Source of the DNA: Microcaldota archaeon
Lineage (GTDB): Archaea > Micrarchaeota > Micrarchaeia > Micrarchaeales > Micrarchaeaceae
Length of the DNA: 64,000 nucleotides
Reading direction: 5' to 3'
NCBI GenBank assembly: GCA_021810105.1
Contig: JAJZJM010000001.1
Span: forward strand, 186,001-250,000
Under the pieces are notes generated by a model, which ran no database searches, was not told the origin of the DNA, and saw nothing but the letters and a program-made list of their open reading frames with translations. The position numbers and the translations under genes are program-made. The stretch's first letter is position 1. Every line of letters begins with the position of its first letter. Below are positions 51,370 through 59,547 of the stretch, piece after piece.

Positions 51370-51438
51370 TTAATCCCTTTGATATGCGATACACCATCAA
51401 CATTTATATACATATACATCTGTCTAATCCGCATTCAT

Positions 51439-51459
51439 CCCACGATTGAAAGTCGTGGG
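51439..51459 (-). repeat. IS605 left-end hairpin
   Basis: Perfect 7-base arms CCCACGA and TCGTGGG around TTGAAAG (plus-strand sense), about 70 bases upstream of the tnpA start. It matches the right-end hairpin in loop and orientation, which is expected for the paired ends of this family. Confidence 0.75.
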
Positions 51460-51555
51460 CTTTCTGCTAATCATTCTGTAAAACAAAGAAAAAGAGAAGA
51501 TGCCAAGGCAAAAAATGCCTTGGCTTAAACCGCTATTGCTACTGTGCTAGGCTTA

Positions 51556-52071
51556 TCAAGTTACCTTCAGGTTTGCTGTTGCTACCTCTGTGTAGAGTGT
51601 TGATCCACCAGAGCTTGTTGTGTATGCAACCCATAGCTGCCCAGATAAGGTTTGACCAACTGTTGATGGCATTGCTGTAACTCCACCCGCTGAAGTAGAT
51701 ATGTAGTTACCTATAGTTATTGTTGCAGTCTGGCCTGTTGTCAATCCTCCAGATATGGAGCTTTCGGCTACGCTATTTACAGTGCTTGGAGGAGATGTAA
51801 CCCCTGGACCTAAGAAGAATACATTTGCTGTAGTCCAAGTTGCTCCAGTTGCCTGTCCAACCGTGGCTGTCAATCCGCTAGCAGTCAGGGATACCGAAGT
51901 GCACTCAAATCCCGATGTTGCAATGCATGTTGTGTTTGTGAATGATCCGCTGTTGAATATTCCCAAAGCGAATAACGCTACCAAGACTATTGCTATGATT
52001 AGTATTGCCCAACCGTACGTCATAAGATATTCCATGGCGCTTTGCGCTTTTCTATTTCCTTTATATACCAT
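51556..52071 (-). CDS. Class III signal-peptide pilin, short form
   Basis: The 171-residue protein has a short leader (MVYKGNRKA) followed by QSAMEYLMTYGWAILII and a 120-residue Ser/Thr/Gly-rich beta domain with two cysteines (C55 and C63) and no LamG part. It is the simplest of the three pilins and could be the major pilus subunit, with the LamG proteins as tips or minor subunits. An AT-rich promoter with TATA-like TTTTTATAC lies about 40 bases upstream of the ATG. It is next to the left end of the IS element. Confidence 0.85.
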   Translation of the reverse strand: MVYKGNRKAQSAMEYLMTYGWAILIIAIVLVALFALGIFNSGSFTNTTCIATSGFECTSVSLTASGLTATVGQATGATWTTANVFFLGPGVTSPPSTVNSVAESSISGGLTTGQTATITIGNYISTSAGGVTAMPSTVGQTLSGQLWVAYTTSSGGSTLYTEVATANLKVT

Positions 52072-52193
52072 ACTTTCACCTTGATTAAGTAATTATACGC
52101 AAGTATAAAAACCTTATTGATTGGAAATGATTTGTTTTGCTACTTAATAAATACTTTTTCTGCATATTAATTTTATCTAATTGTGGTGGAAAC

Positions 52194-53465
52194 ATGGCAG
52201 AAGAACTAAACCCATTCAAGATAGCACAACATCAACTAGAGGAAGCGGCCGGGATAATGAAGCTTGACAGGCAGGCACTTGACATACTTAAGGAGCCGAA
52301 GCGTACACTCATAATGAACATTCCTGTAAAGATGTCGAACGGCAAAACCCAGACTTTCACAGCGTTTAGAGTGAGATACAACGATGCCCTTGGTCCGGCT
52401 AAGGGAGGGATACGCTTTCACCCTCAAGAGAGCGTTGATACAGTAAAGGCGCTATCCGCATGGATGACCTGGAAATGCTCGCTTGCAGAAATCCCTTTCG
52501 GGGGAGGCAAGGGGGGAGTTATCTGCGACACTAAGAAGATGAATGATAAAGACCTTGAAGCGCTTTCCAGAGCATACGCCAGAGCGGTATTCAAAGACAT
52601 AGGACCGGATGTTGATATACCAGCTCCCGACGTATATACTACGCCGCAGATAATGGCGTGGATAATGGATGAGTATGCAAATATGGTTGGGCATAACGAA
52701 TTCGGAGTCATAACAGGAAAGCCTGTAGAGATATGGGGAAGCGAGGGTAGGATGGATTCTACAGCACTTGGGGGAATGTTTGTAATGCGTGAGGCTGCAA
52801 AAATGCTGAAACTTAATCCAAAAAAAGCGACCATAGCAGTACAAGGGTTTGGCAACGCAGGCAAATTCGCATATACTCTATCAAAGAAAGTCCTTGGTTC
52901 TAAAGTAGTTGCCATAAGCGACTCTGAAGGCGGAGTATACGACCCAACAGGCCTTGATCTTGACAAGCTAGAAGAGGCAAAGCAAAAGACCGGCAGCGTG
53001 CAGGGTTATAAGAGCAAAACTGCCAGGAAGATAACAAACGAGGAACTTCTTGAACTGAAAGTGGATATACTGATACCAGCAGCCATAGAGAACCAGGTTA
53101 AAGAGGACAATGCAGACAGGATAAACTGCAAGCTCTTGCTGGAGCTTGCTAACGGCCCTGTTACACCAGAAGCAACTAACATACTTTTCGAGAGGAAGAT
53201 ACTGGATCTTCCAGACTTCCTTGTAAACTCCGGAGGGGTTATCGGTTCGTACTTTGAATGGGTACAGAACAGGACAGGCTACTATTGGGAGACGGAGAGG
53301 TTTGACGCTGAGCTCGACAAGAAGATAACAACCTCATTCAAAGAGACCATGGCCATGCAGAAAGCATATGCAGACAAAGGAGAGAAGATAAACCCAAGGA
53401 TGGCTGCTTATATAATAGCCATAGACAGGGTAGCCAAGGCCATGAAAGTAAGAGGATGGTATTGA
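52194..53465 (+). CDS. gdhA: Glutamate dehydrogenase
   Basis: From ATG 52194 the product has 423 residues with the family's catalytic region PFGGGKGGVICD and the lysine in RYNDALGPAKGGIRFHP, then the Rossmann part (VQGFGNAGKFAY) and GGVIGSYFEW. It converts glutamate and NAD(P) to 2-oxoglutarate and ammonia. The frame is open further upstream, but GGTGGAAAC before 52194 and family alignment support this start. Cofactor preference is not clear. It links amino-acid use (aminotransferase, proline dehydrogenase) to the 2-oxoglutarate pool. Confidence 0.95.
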   Translation: MAEELNPFKIAQHQLEEAAGIMKLDRQALDILKEPKRTLIMNIPVKMSNGKTQTFTAFRVRYNDALGPAKGGIRFHPQESVDTVKALSAWMTWKCSLAEIPFGGGKGGVICDTKKMNDKDLEALSRAYARAVFKDIGPDVDIPAPDVYTTPQIMAWIMDEYANMVGHNEFGVITGKPVEIWGSEGRMDSTALGGMFVMREAAKMLKLNPKKATIAVQGFGNAGKFAYTLSKKVLGSKVVAISDSEGGVYDPTGLDLDKLEEAKQKTGSVQGYKSKTARKITNEELLELKVDILIPAAIENQVKEDNADRINCKLLLELANGPVTPEATNILFERKILDLPDFLVNSGGVIGSYFEWVQNRTGYYWETERFDAELDKKITTSFKETMAMQKAYADKGEKINPRMAAYIIAIDRVAKAMKVRGWY

Positions 53466-53486
53466 AACATGATTATGGCGTAGGCA

Positions 53487-53951
53487 ATGGCGAAAGCAAA
53501 TGAAGGCACGCTTGTTGAGATAATTGACGGGAAGAATCTGCTCCTGAAGAAGGCCACGCGCGGAATAAGCAAAGGAAAATGGAACGGGCTTGGAGGGAAG
53601 CTTGATCCTGGAGAGACTCCTGAAGAATGCGCAAATAGGGAGGTTTTTGAGGAGAGTGGGCTTTCTCTCAAGGAGATTTTTTACCATGGAATAATAAATT
53701 TCTATGATTTTGGCAGTGGAGAGGCCACATGGAAAGGGCATATATTCTCTTCTAGGTCATTTTCAGGAAGCCTTAAAGAAAGTGACGAGGGGCCTTTGAA
53801 ATGGTTTGATATTGAGGACCTTCCTTGGAGCGAGATGTGGGAAGACGATAGGAAATGGCTGCCTTATCTACTCAGCGGTAAAAGGTTTAATGCTGAGGTG
53901 TATTTTGACAAGAAAGGAGATCTGTCAAGGTGTGACATCATCGTACATTAA
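53487..53951 (+). CDS. Nudix hydrolase, 8-oxo-dGTPase-like
   Basis: The 154-residue protein has the Nudix box GGKLDPGETPEECANREV followed by FEESGL, with all catalytic glutamates, after WNGLGGK. The overall pattern (LLLKKATRGISKGKWNGLGG, KGHIFSSRSF, LKWFDIEDLPW) resembles MTH1/MutT-type enzymes that clean oxidised nucleotides. It starts 21 bases after gdhA and probably shares its transcript. Its end overlaps the convergent nuclease gene by 27 bases. Confidence 0.88.
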   Translation: MAKANEGTLVEIIDGKNLLLKKATRGISKGKWNGLGGKLDPGETPEECANREVFEESGLSLKEIFYHGIINFYDFGSGEATWKGHIFSSRSFSGSLKESDEGPLKWFDIEDLPWSEMWEDDRKWLPYLLSGKRFNAEVYFDKKGDLSRCDIIVH

Positions 53952-54590
53952 TTTGTTTTTGCGGCCCCCTCGTTTCGCATCCAGTCTTAGGAGGTGAATG
54001 TCTGATTTGGCTATTAGCGCTTCTATTTTCACTTTTATAAATGCACTCTCTTCCTGTTTGAAGTTTTCCCAGTTTACGCCTTGATGGATGTGGCTAACAT
54101 CCCATATCTCATCAGCAATTTTCTTATCTCCCGAATACTTTCTTACTCCTTCCAAGATATTCTCTGTTGGCATGTCTGTAATTATTATGAAATAAAATCT
54201 TTTGCCATATTGCTCTAGAAAAAGAGGGTATTTTGTGAATATGTTTTCATCAAAATATTTTCTGCCCTTTGCTTCTATAATCACAGGCTTGCCTTCAATC
54301 CTAATATTCAATAAGAAATCCGGAGTATAAGTATACTCCCATGTACCTATTTTATCCTCCTTAGGAATCCTAAATTTTAATGGTTCATAAAGAAAGGTTA
54401 TACTTTCATCAATAAGCGCATCCCTTACCGTCTTCTCAAAACTAGACTCATAATGTTCGTATTTGTGGCCTTTACCCCTAAGAAGTTTAAATAGAGTGTT
54501 GAGTTCTTTATAGGTGGGAGACGTGGACTGTGTGGGTTCATCCGTAATTTGAAATTTACCACTTTCTATTCTAGTAGCCGTATGTTCCAC
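53925..54590 (-). CDS. PD-(D/E)XK-type nuclease domain protein
   Basis: The 221-residue protein has YTPDFLL followed about 15 residues later by VIIEAKGRKYF, the D...ExK signature of the PD-(D/E)XK nuclease fold; the acidic residue before it (FLYEPLKF) fits the first motif. It resembles TnsA/very-short-patch-type or phage nucleases, but no partner genes are near. The N-terminal 35 residues look disordered. Start is GTG 54590. It is convergent with the Nudix gene and flanked by ordinary metabolic genes, so its role (defence, repair, mobility) cannot be told. Confidence 0.7.
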   Translation of the reverse strand: MEHTATRIESGKFQITDEPTQSTSPTYKELNTLFKLLRGKGHKYEHYESSFEKTVRDALIDESITFLYEPLKFRIPKEDKIGTWEYTYTPDFLLNIRIEGKPVIIEAKGRKYFDENIFTKYPLFLEQYGKRFYFIIITDMPTENILEGVRKYSGDKKIADEIWDVSHIHQGVNWENFKQEESAFIKVKIEALIAKSDIHLLRLDAKRGGRKNKLMYDDVTP

Positions 54591-54734
54591 CCAAAATGAA
54601 TCTTCTGGAAGATATTTATTTCTATGTATAGTGCGCGGGTTGAATATAGGAATTTACTACATGTATTCCTCTGGGTCTTTTGCGCCTATTATTGTATTGG
54701 CATTATTTTACGCAGATCAAATACTGATCTAAGA

Positions 54735-55427
54735 TTATCTCCTGTTCCGCAAGAGTCCGTATTCGCATATAAGCGCAGATATAATTGCTCCCAACACAGG
54801 GCCTATCCAGTAGACATACCAGCTTGTGAAATTACCAGTGGCTATCGCTGGGCCCATGAAAACCGCAGGGTTAGCTGCTGCTCCTGTAAAAGGGCCTGCA
54901 AACAGCACCAATATTGTGAGAGTGAGACCGACTCCCAAACCTCCAATCTTTGAACCTACCTTTGGATTAGCTGCTGTCATGAATACGGAGAATACCAGAA
55001 AGAACGTTATTGCAGCCTCTATTAAAATCCCTTGGACTATGGTTATCGATGATGCAACAGCAGGCAATCCCCACATTGAAGATACGCCTAAAGCGGCTGG
55101 CAGCATGGCCATGAGAAGCAATATTGCTATCGCAGCTCCGGCTATCTGCGCTATTATGTATGCTATCGCATCCATTACGTTTATGCGCCTTGCAACAAGC
55201 ATGCCTATAGTAACTGCAGGATTTATGTGACCTCCAGATATGTAAAGCGCAGCAGTGACAGCTATGCCAAGCGCAAGACCATGTGCAAGCGCAGACATTA
55301 GAAGCCCAATGCCAGTTGAACTGTGTATAAATAGAGAGGATATTATTGCTCCAGTACCTACAAAGAGCAGCAGGAACGTACCAAGCCCTTCTGCAAGCAT
55401 TTTCCGCCAGAGTTTTGCAGTTGCCAT
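54735..55427 (-). CDS. Aquaporin/glyceroporin family channel with altered filter
   Basis: The 230-residue protein has six helices and the two pore motifs: GGHINPAVT (first NPA) and AANPAVFMGPA (second NPA). The residue after the second NPA is valine; nearly all aquaporins have arginine there (NPAR) as part of the selectivity filter, so this channel may pass molecules other than water. Gene length and helix pattern are normal. It is monocistronic, opposite the large surface protein. Confidence 0.9.
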   Translation of the reverse strand: MATAKLWRKMLAEGLGTFLLLFVGTGAIISSLFIHSSTGIGLLMSALAHGLALGIAVTAALYISGGHINPAVTIGMLVARRINVMDAIAYIIAQIAGAAIAILLLMAMLPAALGVSSMWGLPAVASSITIVQGILIEAAITFFLVFSVFMTAANPKVGSKIGGLGVGLTLTILVLFAGPFTGAAANPAVFMGPAIATGNFTSWYVYWIGPVLGAIISALICEYGLLRNRR

Positions 55428-55475
55428 TTAATCAGGTTTTAATACTTAATAGTAAATATTTAAGATATTGCAGGT

Positions 55476-58400
55476 TTATCTCTTTCTTTTTGCTTTTGAT
55501 TTTATTAATAACAGCAGCACTATAATAATAAAGAGTATTGCTGCCGTTATGATTAGATAGGATGTGCTACTTTGCTGCGACACGTTTGTCTGCAAGGATG
55601 TTGTTGTGTGAGCCACTGCAGGAATTGTTGTTGGGAGGACTGTTGTTAGGATTGTTGTGGTAATAATTGAGGTGGTGGAAGAAGATGTCGTAGTTGTATT
55701 GGGTTGTTTGAGTGCTTTAGACGAATATATTATTGAGTAGTTGCCTCCTGAGTATATGGGTATACTGCTGTTGCATGGATATCCTGACCCGAGACCTATA
55801 ACCGTACCCGTATAAGAGTATACGTACGAACCAGCAATAAAACCACACGCGAATGAGATCTGGATGGGCTGCGAATATTGATGTGAGATATGTGCGGGGA
55901 GTTGATCCTGGTTGTAGCTGTATGTTACATTTCCGATATAAGCATCAAGGACGGATTCGTTGGATTTTGTGGCATTTACATTGTCTGATACTGTAACATT
56001 ATAGATAATGTGCGGAGAGCCGCCGCCAGCTGTGGGAGCGGGCAATGCCGTCTTTTGAAAGATTCCAAATACAGGATCCACAGGTATTGAGAATGCAATT
56101 GAACATGAAACAGAATTTACAGTAAAAGGATTTATTGCATTCCAAGTGCCCCCTGTAAATAGGTAGGGGAGCACATTGTTTCCTATGGAGCACGGATAGC
56201 CAATGGTGACATTCTCAGAAGATATGGAATTTGCACCGCTTGTAACTGTGAAATTTAGTATTGCAATCTTTGAAAGGCTGAATCCTGAAAGAGATGGCAT
56301 CGATGCAATGGTTGATGTAACGTTATTCAAGAATAAACCCGCATTCACATTGTTGTGCGGAATCAGAGTCAACACCGTATTTGCATTCTGGTACACTACA
56401 TTTGCAGGTGTATTCGCAGATAGCACAACTATAATATTTCCTGTGCTTCCCGATATTATGCCGTTAACAGTAAGAGAGACTGTGTTTGATGCAATAGCAT
56501 TTACTGCATCCGTAATGGAACCCGTTATGCTAAATGTCCCTATCGAGTTGAAAGTTATTGAGTTTCCGCTTATTGCATAACCCCCAGCAGGCGCATTTGT
56601 GCTTAAACTTAGGGCCGAATATGGCTGTGTGCCGGATCTGATTGAATTGGATATCAAGATTGCACCTCCTACATTTATTGAATTTGCGGATGATGCCAGA
56701 GATAGCACAGGATCGTTGTTGACGATTATGGTGTTAGATATAGAATTGAACATAAATGGCGATGACGTACCGTCATCTACTGCAATAACATTGAATGTAT
56801 CAGGAGTTGTTGCTGTTGTTTTGTATGCAAGGATTACATTTCCTCCTCCAATAGGAATCGTTTTTGTATTTAAGGTATTTCCGGCAGCAATGAGATTTAC
56901 TGTAAAAGGCCCTACTCCTTCATTGGCAGGTATATTTGCTTCAAACGTAGCATATTGCCCCACGTCTATAGTAGTATTTATTGGGGTTATTGTTACAGTG
57001 GGTGCGTTATAGACGTTAAATTCGCTTGAATATGGGCTCCCTCTTGTAATCTGCGTTGAATTAGTTATTGTAACATTCTCTATTAGAGGAGATATGCCGA
57101 CCATATAGTTTTGAACTTCGTTGCAATTGGTTTGCGAGTTTGAAGCCACGTCTGCATAGGAATTCTGCGCTTCGTTTGCAGTATGATCTGCAGCGCGGGT
57201 TATCATAAAGTTATATGTAAATGGGCTTGCACTTCCGGATACATCTGCGGTAAAGCAGGCTAGCTGACCTACATCCAGTGATGCGTTGGAAGGGGCAGAT
57301 ATTGTAACCGTAAAAGGCTTTACAATGCTTCCAAAAGATGCTGATGGCATGACCCCATTTGGAGGCATTTGGCGAACCCTGACCCAGTCCATTTTTTCAA
57401 TCACCGTATTTGCAGAGCCTATGTAGCCTTCAAAATCAGAGTATAGCGCATTTGGTGCAAAAATAAGGTTGTTTCCAGTCAGATCCGTGGTGGTTTTTGT
57501 GTAGTTTATTATCCCTTTTGCAAGGAAATTTGTGCCGCTCTTGTTCAATTCTATGCTCATTAACGAAGGGCTATTGAAATAATCCGGGCTATTTGAGCTA
57601 TATTGATAAACGAGTGCACCGCCAGAGATCCCATTGTAGACTTGAAATACGGACTGCGGGCTCGATTGTATATTTGATTGGAAAATTACAGAATAGGAAT
57701 TATTCACTATTCCAATATACGGATACGCAGTAATGGAATCGCTTAATACTTCTATGCCTCCGTAAAAATCAACCGCTACAGGCGGCAAGAGCGGGTTGCT
57801 TGGTAAACCCATATATTGGCCGCCTATCCCAGCCCTTGTTGAAGAGCTGCTTCCTCCCGTTATAGTCAGCCCATTATCCACAATCACATTTCCAGATGAA
57901 TACCAGCTGGCTGGAAGGGAATTTCCTGCAAAGTTAGTATAATAAGAGAATATGTTTTTGCCGTTGTCATATTCCCCCCAAGAGCTGCTCAGGAAAGGGG
58001 ATTCTCCTGTACTCAAACCATTTATGAGAGTATTTGCAGCGGTTAGCACATTACCGGCCCATCCCAAATAGATACTGTTTGTGGTTGCTGTACCTGTGTT
58101 TGCGGGCAGGAATGTAGAGGGCCAACCATAATTTAGCCAGTATATGATGTTATTTGACATGTAAAGATTGCTGCTTTGTATTTCATTTGATGCATTGCCT
58201 TCAAGCCACGAGTTAATTGTGGTGCCGTTCGAAAAAAATAGTTTTGCATTCTGCAATTCTGGAAGATAGTATTGCTTGTACTGCAGCGCGTTAACTGTTA
58301 AGGATATTGGAGTATTTGCTGCTATCGCGTTACCTTGACTGTTGGATAGAGTAATTGGCAGATAATATGTAATATTTGTTGGCACTGTTAATGCATTTGT

Positions 58401-58499
58401 GGCAACCCACATTGAAGAGGTTAGAACTAAAATCAGATAGAACAACTTTTTAATTGTCATAAATACCATATTATTAAGAAATCTTTTTATTTTATACAT
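55476..58499 (-). CDS. Large cell-surface protein with DUF2341-like domain
   Basis: The 1007-residue protein has an N-terminal signal (KKLFYLILVLTSSMWVATN), a DUF2341-like region at about residues 45-400 (YYLPITLSNSQGNAIA, LPELQNAKLFFSNG, TINSWLEGNA), then several Ig/bacterial-repeat beta domains with repeated VTITPINTTI/TVSISAPSNAS-type openings, a Ser/Thr-rich stalk near residue 960 and a C-terminal helix (TAAILFIIIVLLLLI) with a basic tail. It should be anchored in the membrane with a large outside part, probably an adhesin or surface-layer component. The start may be one of the first three methionines. Confidence 0.8.
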   Translation of the reverse strand: MYKIKRFLNNMVFMTIKKLFYLILVLTSSMWVATNALTVPTNITYYLPITLSNSQGNAIAANTPISLTVNALQYKQYYLPELQNAKLFFSNGTTINSWLEGNASNEIQSSNLYMSNNIIYWLNYGWPSTFLPANTGTATTNSIYLGWAGNVLTAANTLINGLSTGESPFLSSSWGEYDNGKNIFSYYTNFAGNSLPASWYSSGNVIVDNGLTITGGSSSSTRAGIGGQYMGLPSNPLLPPVAVDFYGGIEVLSDSITAYPYIGIVNNSYSVIFQSNIQSSPQSVFQVYNGISGGALVYQYSSNSPDYFNSPSLMSIELNKSGTNFLAKGIINYTKTTTDLTGNNLIFAPNALYSDFEGYIGSANTVIEKMDWVRVRQMPPNGVMPSASFGSIVKPFTVTISAPSNASLDVGQLACFTADVSGSASPFTYNFMITRAADHTANEAQNSYADVASNSQTNCNEVQNYMVGISPLIENVTITNSTQITRGSPYSSEFNVYNAPTVTITPINTTIDVGQYATFEANIPANEGVGPFTVNLIAAGNTLNTKTIPIGGGNVILAYKTTATTPDTFNVIAVDDGTSSPFMFNSISNTIIVNNDPVLSLASSANSINVGGAILISNSIRSGTQPYSALSLSTNAPAGGYAISGNSITFNSIGTFSITGSITDAVNAIASNTVSLTVNGIISGSTGNIIVVLSANTPANVVYQNANTVLTLIPHNNVNAGLFLNNVTSTIASMPSLSGFSLSKIAILNFTVTSGANSISSENVTIGYPCSIGNNVLPYLFTGGTWNAINPFTVNSVSCSIAFSIPVDPVFGIFQKTALPAPTAGGGSPHIIYNVTVSDNVNATKSNESVLDAYIGNVTYSYNQDQLPAHISHQYSQPIQISFACGFIAGSYVYSYTGTVIGLGSGYPCNSSIPIYSGGNYSIIYSSKALKQPNTTTTSSSTTSIITTTILTTVLPTTIPAVAHTTTSLQTNVSQQSSTSYLIITAAILFIIIVLLLLIKSKAKRKR

Positions 58500-58527
58500 T
58501 TGCTTTTGGGGCTTTAATAGAAAAAAA

Positions 58528-58613
58528 CGCCGGGGGCGAGATTCGAACTCGCGAAAGCCATTTCTGACTAAACAGCTTAGCAGGCTGCCGCCCTACCACT
58601 AGGCGACCCCGGC
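58528..58613 (-). tRNA. tRNA-Ser (GCT)
   Basis: Minus-strand type II tRNA: acceptor GCCGGGG/CCCCGGC, discriminator G, anticodon stem GCAGC/GCTGT with loop CTGCTAA (anticodon GCT) and a long variable arm (AGTCAGAAATGGCT). T-arm GCGAG/CTCGC holds TTCGAAT. No intron. 86 nt. Confidence 0.93.
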
Positions 58614-58615
58614 AC

Positions 58616-59155
58616 CTATAAACTAATTATTACATCGTTCTTTTTTATACTTCCCTCTCTCAGCACTCTTCCGTAGAAACCGCTCTTTCCCCACAAAAGG
58701 CTCGTTCTGTCGCCATTCGCAACTCTTGCGTCAAATAATTCATTGCCTATATGTGGACCAAAAACATTGTAAACACCCTTGTATGGCATCATAGGACCCG
58801 TGATCTGCAATCGTACCTCTTCCCCTATCTGATAAACGTTTCCGATTTTCACTCCAGCATAATTCAATTCGGCTGTTGTAATGTTCTCCCCCAAATCTCC
58901 AGGCATAGGTACGTCCCCTATTCTATGGAAAAATTTTGAATTGCTTGTATCACGCCTAATTCTAAAACCTTTTGCTTTAAGCTCGGCATAAGATTCCAGT
59001 GAGAATAAAGAGACATTTTTTGAGGCAGTTCTGCTGCTTTGCTTATCTTTCTTTAGCTCATTAACTATGCCATCTCTTGCTACGCGCAGACAGCCCACAG
59101 GATACTTAGGAACATCTTCCATACCCTTGTTCAGTTGATATACTCTCGCTTCCAT
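58616..59155 (-). CDS. MOSC-domain protein
   Basis: From ATG 59155 the product has 179 residues and the MOSC core GDLGENITTAELNYAGVKIG, IGEEVRLQITGPMMPY and GVYNVFGPHIG. MOSC proteins transfer or carry sulfur in molybdenum-cofactor chemistry; the conserved cysteine of the active family members is not obvious here, so the activity is uncertain. It is preceded by a palindrome containing its TATA box, between it and the SRP RNA gene. It ends just before tRNA-Ser on the same strand. Confidence 0.85.
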   Translation of the reverse strand: MEARVYQLNKGMEDVPKYPVGCLRVARDGIVNELKKDKQSSRTASKNVSLFSLESYAELKAKGFRIRRDTSNSKFFHRIGDVPMPGDLGENITTAELNYAGVKIGNVYQIGEEVRLQITGPMMPYKGVYNVFGPHIGNELFDARVANGDRTSLLWGKSGFYGRVLREGSIKKNDVIISL

Positions 59156-59168
59156 GCAATCATTACAT

Positions 59169-59222
59169 AGCAGAAGCCGATATTGCACCATGCATATATA
59201 CATGGTTTGCTGCACTTCTGCT
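59169..59222. repeat. Nested palindrome holding a TATA box
   Basis: Outer arms AGCAGAAG (59169-59176) and CTTCTGCT (59215-59222) enclose inner arms CCATG (59188-59192) and CATGG (59101 offset: 59201-59205) with TATATATA between. The centre matches the TATA box of the MOSC gene about 40 bases from its ATG. Regulator binding or an RNA hairpin is possible. Confidence 0.5.
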
Positions 59223-59425
59223 CGGCCCTGTATCCCAAGAGCGTGGTTAACGTATGCTTAAGGTTGCTCCTTCCGGCCTGGCCTGGTTCACACGCGCAAC
59301 CACCAGATGGGGCAGGACGTCTACGCTTCCGTACAGGCCATGCATAAATGCAAAGCACTCTACCGGCATTGGCCCGCCAAAAGGGATTTGCGGATTGAAG
59401 ACCCTTAGCCTCCAGCCTATCTGCC
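59215..59425 (-). ncRNA. ffs: SRP RNA (7S RNA)
   Basis: On the minus strand the region contains GTGAACCAGGCC followed by AGGCCGGAAGGAGCAACC, which is the conserved SRP54-binding helix 8 of signal recognition particle RNA. Upstream, TACGGAAGCGTA forms the helix 6 hairpin that binds SRP19, and AGAGTG/CACGCTCT pairing gives part of helix 5. The Alu-like 5-prime part (GGCTGGAGGCTAAGGG) is near 59415-59400. Ends are approximate: the 5-prime end is placed from the TATA box at 59447-59454 and the 3-prime end from pairing. It guides ribosomes to the membrane. The antisense frame across it is not a gene. Confidence 0.85.
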
Positions 59426-59446
59426 GTTATTATTTGCCAATTGGCT

Positions 59447-59454
59447 GTATAAAT
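59447..59454 (-). promoter_or_regulatory. TATA box of the SRP RNA gene
   Basis: ATTTATAC read on the minus strand, centred about 26 bases before the predicted RNA start at about 59425. Archaeal stable RNA promoters have this spacing. Confidence 0.65.
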
Positions 59455-59547
59455 ATCTTTCTGGAATATGGGCCTAATAGCAATGTAAACAACTGACGTT
59501 CTGCACAAAAATATTATAAATGACTTTTGTTCAGCTCTTATGAGCAA

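Larger units (their letters stand above)
49653..51475 (-). mobile_element. IS200/IS605-family element with extra membrane ORF
   Basis: The element carries tnpA, a two-helix membrane ORF and tnpB, all on the minus strand and closely packed, flanked by end hairpins of the same orientation (left end about 51439-51459, right end about 49668-49688). Same-strand orientation of both hairpins is what the single-strand TnpA transposase of this family requires. All key catalytic residues in TnpA and TnpB are present, so it may be active. It is inserted directly after the map stop codon. Exact tips cannot be fixed without a second copy or an empty site. Confidence 0.85.

Noticed and set aside
52137-52193. 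N-terminal extension of glutamate dehydrogenase
   Set aside because: The extra 19 codons are not part of the family and the ATG at 52194 follows GGTGGAAAC.
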